Shown one piece after another: positions 5,868-7,360 of a DNA stretch of 7,360 bases. Position 1 is the stretch's first letter. Each line of letters begins with the position of its first letter. The translations under genes were made by a program, and so were the position numbers. Source of the stretch: a bacterium (GTDB lineage: Bacteria > Oederibacteriota > JAJYGY01); assembly GCA_021790555.1 (NCBI GenBank), contig JAJYGY010000155.1:1-7360 (forward strand), read 5' to 3'. The notes below the pieces were generated by a model. It saw only the letters and a program-made list of their open reading frames with translations, was not told the DNA's origin and did not search any database.

Positions 5868-5888
5868 GGGGCGGGGGACCCGCGCCGG

Positions 5889-6527
5889 TCAATTCCCGCG
5901 CCTCTTCTTTTTTCCCTGGCCGCTGACCACGGAAAGGTGCAGGGGGCCGTCCTCGTCCCAGTCCTCAAGCCATTCCAGCACGCTCTGCTTGCGGGCCTCG
6001 TGCAGGGCCTGGCGCCGCAGGCCGGATTCGCGCCCGGCCCAGGCCACCCAGAAGGCCAGGGCGGCCAGCAGGGTGGCCAGCAGGTCCAGGAGGGCCAGGC
6101 CCGGCAGCCAGGAGAGGGCGGCCGGGTCCCTCCAGGAAGGGTCCAGGCCGAGCAGGACCCGGCCGATGACGCGTCCCGTGCCTTCGGCGCGGATGGGGAA
6201 AAGGACCGACGGTCCCTCGCCGGCCGGCCCGCCCGCTTGGGCCAGCTCCGCGTCCCCGGGGCCCTCCACCCGCACGGAGGCCACCCCGGGAACCTTGGAG
6301 GCGCTTTTGGCGTAGAGTTCCAGCTGCAGGCGGTTGCCGGTGAGGATGGCGTCCTCGGCGTTGGCGGCCAGGGCCTCGGCCGCGGCCCTGCCGCGCGAGC
6401 GCAGGCCGGCCAGGTCGGCGCGGCGGCCGGCCCACCAGAACAGGGCCGCCTGAAGGGCCAGCAGGCCCGCCAGGATCGCCGCCAGGGCCGGCAGACCGGG
6501 TTGGAAGGAAAGGGAAGCGCGGGGCAT
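5889..6527 (-). CDS. Two-helix membrane protein with periplasmic sensor-like domain, no output domain
   Basis: The protein has 212 residues. It has a short basic N-terminus, a first membrane helix (about 11-33) and an extracytoplasmic domain (about 35-138). A second helix follows (about 140-163), then a charged cytoplasmic tail of about 48 residues that ends in GKKKRRGN. The loop begins with GRAAAEALAANAEDAILTGN and continues SKVPGVASVRVEGPGDAELA. This is the pattern of the N-terminal periplasmic domains of BarA-like histidine kinases and related chemoreceptors, as recalled from those families. No HAMP, kinase, cyclase or methyl-accepting domain follows. The Met at 6527 has GGAG five bases ahead of it. 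The frame stays open upstream of that Met, but the upstream residues look non-coding. It may modulate a partner kinase, act as a membrane adaptor, or be the remnant of a longer sensor. Function is not established. Confidence 0.7.
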   Translation of the reverse strand: MPRASLSFQPGLPALAAILAGLLALQAALFWWAGRRADLAGLRSRGRAAAEALAANAEDAILTGNRLQLELYAKSASKVPGVASVRVEGPGDAELAQAGGPAGEGPSVLFPIRAEGTGRVIGRVLLGLDPSWRDPAALSWLPGLALLDLLATLLAALAFWVAWAGRESGLRRQALHEARKQSVLEWLEDWDEDGPLHLSVVSGQGKKKRRGN

Positions 6528-6559
6528 GGAGCTCCAGGTCCGGGAAAGAAGCTGCTTGC

Positions 6560-6587
6560 ATTTTAAACCAATTCCCCCGGCCGGCAA
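6560..6587 (-). promoter_or_regulatory. Putative promoter of the minus-strand membrane protein
   Basis: Read on the minus strand, TTGCCG (6587-6582, four of six) is followed by a 16-base spacer and TAAAAT (6565-6560, five of six). Transcription would begin near 6553, about 25 bases before the start codon. It lies in the only A+T-rich patch of the divergent intergenic region 6528-6648. Confidence 0.4.
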
Positions 6588-6594
6588 AGGGAAT
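6571..6594. repeat. Inverted repeat ATTCCC-N12-GGGAAT in the divergent intergenic region
   Basis: Six-base arms flank a 12-base GC-rich centre that holds CCGGCCGG. It overlaps the predicted minus-strand promoter and lies between two divergent genes, so it could be an operator serving one or both. Chance occurrence cannot be excluded. Confidence 0.3.
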
Positions 6595-6648
6595 GTCGCC
6601 GCTTCCGGCCCGGGGGCCGGGCATCCGGCGGATTTTTCGGGCGGTGGC

Positions 6649-7360
6649 ATGGACCAGGAAAAAAGCGGCTCCGGGCGGGACGCGGGCACCCCGGCCCCCG
6701 GGCTGGGCGACGTGCTGCGGCTGCTCTTTCGCGAGGGCACCACGCCCTGGCCCAGGTGGGTGGACAACCCGCACCCCCTCAGGCTGCCGGAGGGCCTGCC
6801 CGCGGGCCGGGTGGCCGCCACCTTCGTCAACCACGCCAGCTTCCTGCTGCAAAGCCGGGGCCTCAACCTGCTCTTCGACCCGATCTTCAGCCCAAGGGCC
6901 AGCCCGGTCTCCTGGGCGGGACCGAAACGCGTCAAGGCCCCCTCGCCCTCCTTCGAACAGCTTCCCGATATCGGCCTGGTGCTGGTGACCCACAACCACT
7001 ACGACCACATGGACCTGCCCAGCCTGGCGCGCCTGCGGCGGCGCTTCGACCCGCTCTTCGTCACGGGCCGGGGCAACGCGGCCACCCTGGCCAAGGCGGG
7101 CCTGACGAAGGTGCTGGAGCTGGAATGGTGGCAGGAGGCCGGCGCCGCGGCGCTGGGGAGGGCGGGCGGGGGCGCGCGCGTCACCTACACCCCGGCCCGC
7201 CATTTCTCGGCCCGGGGACTGCGCGACCGGGGCTGGGCCCTGTGGGGCGGCTTCCACCTGGAGCTGGAGGGCCTGCGCGTCTTCTTCGCCGGGGACACGG
7301 CCTACGGCCCCCATTTCGCCGAAATCTCCTCCAGGCTGGGCGCGCCGGACCTGGCGCTGC
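6649..7360 (+). CDS. MBL-fold metallo-hydrolase, NAPE-PLD/RomA-like (3' truncated)
   Basis: The frame is open to the window end, giving 237 visible residues of a family that usually has about 320-370. The metal-binding motif HxHxDH is present as His115, His117, Asp119 and His120 in VTHNHYDHMD. His185 (PARHFSARG) and Asp216 (FFAGDTAYGPHF) are the next expected ligands. The stretch TFVNHASFLLQ, then DPIFSPRASPVSWAGPKRVKAP, is characteristic of the group containing N-acyl-phosphatidylethanolamine phospholipase D and the bacterial RomA-like proteins. No signal peptide is seen. The substrate is likely a phosphodiester or lipid, but bacterial members are mostly uncharacterised. The ATG at 6649 has only a weak G-rich ribosome binding site. 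It is divergent from the 5889-6527 gene across 121 bases. Confidence 0.85.
   Translation, partial: MDQEKSGSGRDAGTPAPGLGDVLRLLFREGTTPWPRWVDNPHPLRLPEGLPAGRVAATFVNHASFLLQSRGLNLLFDPIFSPRASPVSWAGPKRVKAPSPSFEQLPDIGLVLVTHNHYDHMDLPSLARLRRRFDPLFVTGRGNAATLAKAGLTKVLELEWWQEAGAAALGRAGGGARVTYTPARHFSARGLRDRGWALWGGFHLELEGLRVFFAGDTAYGPHFAEISSRLGAPDLAL

Noticed and set aside
5871..5883. Small hairpin GCGGG-GGA-CCCGC in the convergent gap as a shared terminator
   Set aside because: The stem is only five pairs, is expected by chance in such GC-rich DNA, and has no adjacent T-run; the nearest T-run (5907-5913) encodes the Lys-rich tail of the minus-strand gene.
5965..7314. 449-codon minus-strand frame overlapping both the sensor-like gene and the NAPE-PLD-like gene
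   Set aside because: It is low-complexity Arg/Gly/Pro/Ala sequence without motifs; the HxHxDH hydrolase and the two-helix protein explain the same DNA.

Overview
The window is a GC-rich bacterial segment (roughly two thirds G+C by eye) from a Gram-negative-type cell. Two products carry signal peptides followed by beta-barrel-like sequence, and a third is a large Thr/Pro-rich surface protein ending in FlgD-type Ig-like modules. Long TPTAT stalks joined to such modules are, from general knowledge, common in uncultured candidate-phylum bacteria (for example FCPU426- or Elusimicrobia-like genomes). That placement is only an inference; no marker gene is present.

Layout. 1-1431 (+) is the 3' part of the Thr/Pro-rich stalk protein. 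1432-1614 is an A+T-rich regulatory island with a good sigma70-like promoter and three copies of a short dyad. 1615-2505 (+) is an in-frame chimera: a signal peptide and the N-terminal part of an Omp85/surface-antigen-like barrel run directly into the C-terminal domain of an acyl-ACP/acyl-CoA synthetase. 2524-3309 (+) is an alpha/beta hydrolase, 18 bases downstream and probably co-transcribed. 3400-4056 (+) is a small exported, probably outer-membrane protein with a 19-bp palindrome just ahead of its ribosome binding site. 4185-4787 (+) is a TetR-family repressor. 4896-5867 (+) is an aldo/keto reductase. 5889-6527 (-) is a two-helix membrane protein with a periplasmic sensor-like domain and no visible output domain, convergent with the reductase. 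6649-7360 (+) is the 5' part of an NAPE-PLD-like metallo-beta-lactamase-fold hydrolase, cut by the window end.

How it may fit together. The 11-base dyad AATCGACGATT overlaps the predicted -10 of the TetR gene and recurs exactly in the leader of the chimeric gene, 2.5 kb upstream. Two identical near-copies (TAATCATCGATTA, 32 bp apart) lie around the chimeric gene's promoter, one of them between -35 and -10. The simplest model is an autoregulated TetR repressor that also controls the 1615-3309 operon. The lipid-related domains (acyl-adenylate ligase C-terminus, alpha/beta hydrolase, NAPE-PLD-like hydrolase) suggest a membrane-lipid or fatty-acid theme, but this is inference. The chimera most likely records a deletion, or an assembly join, that fused two formerly separate genes.
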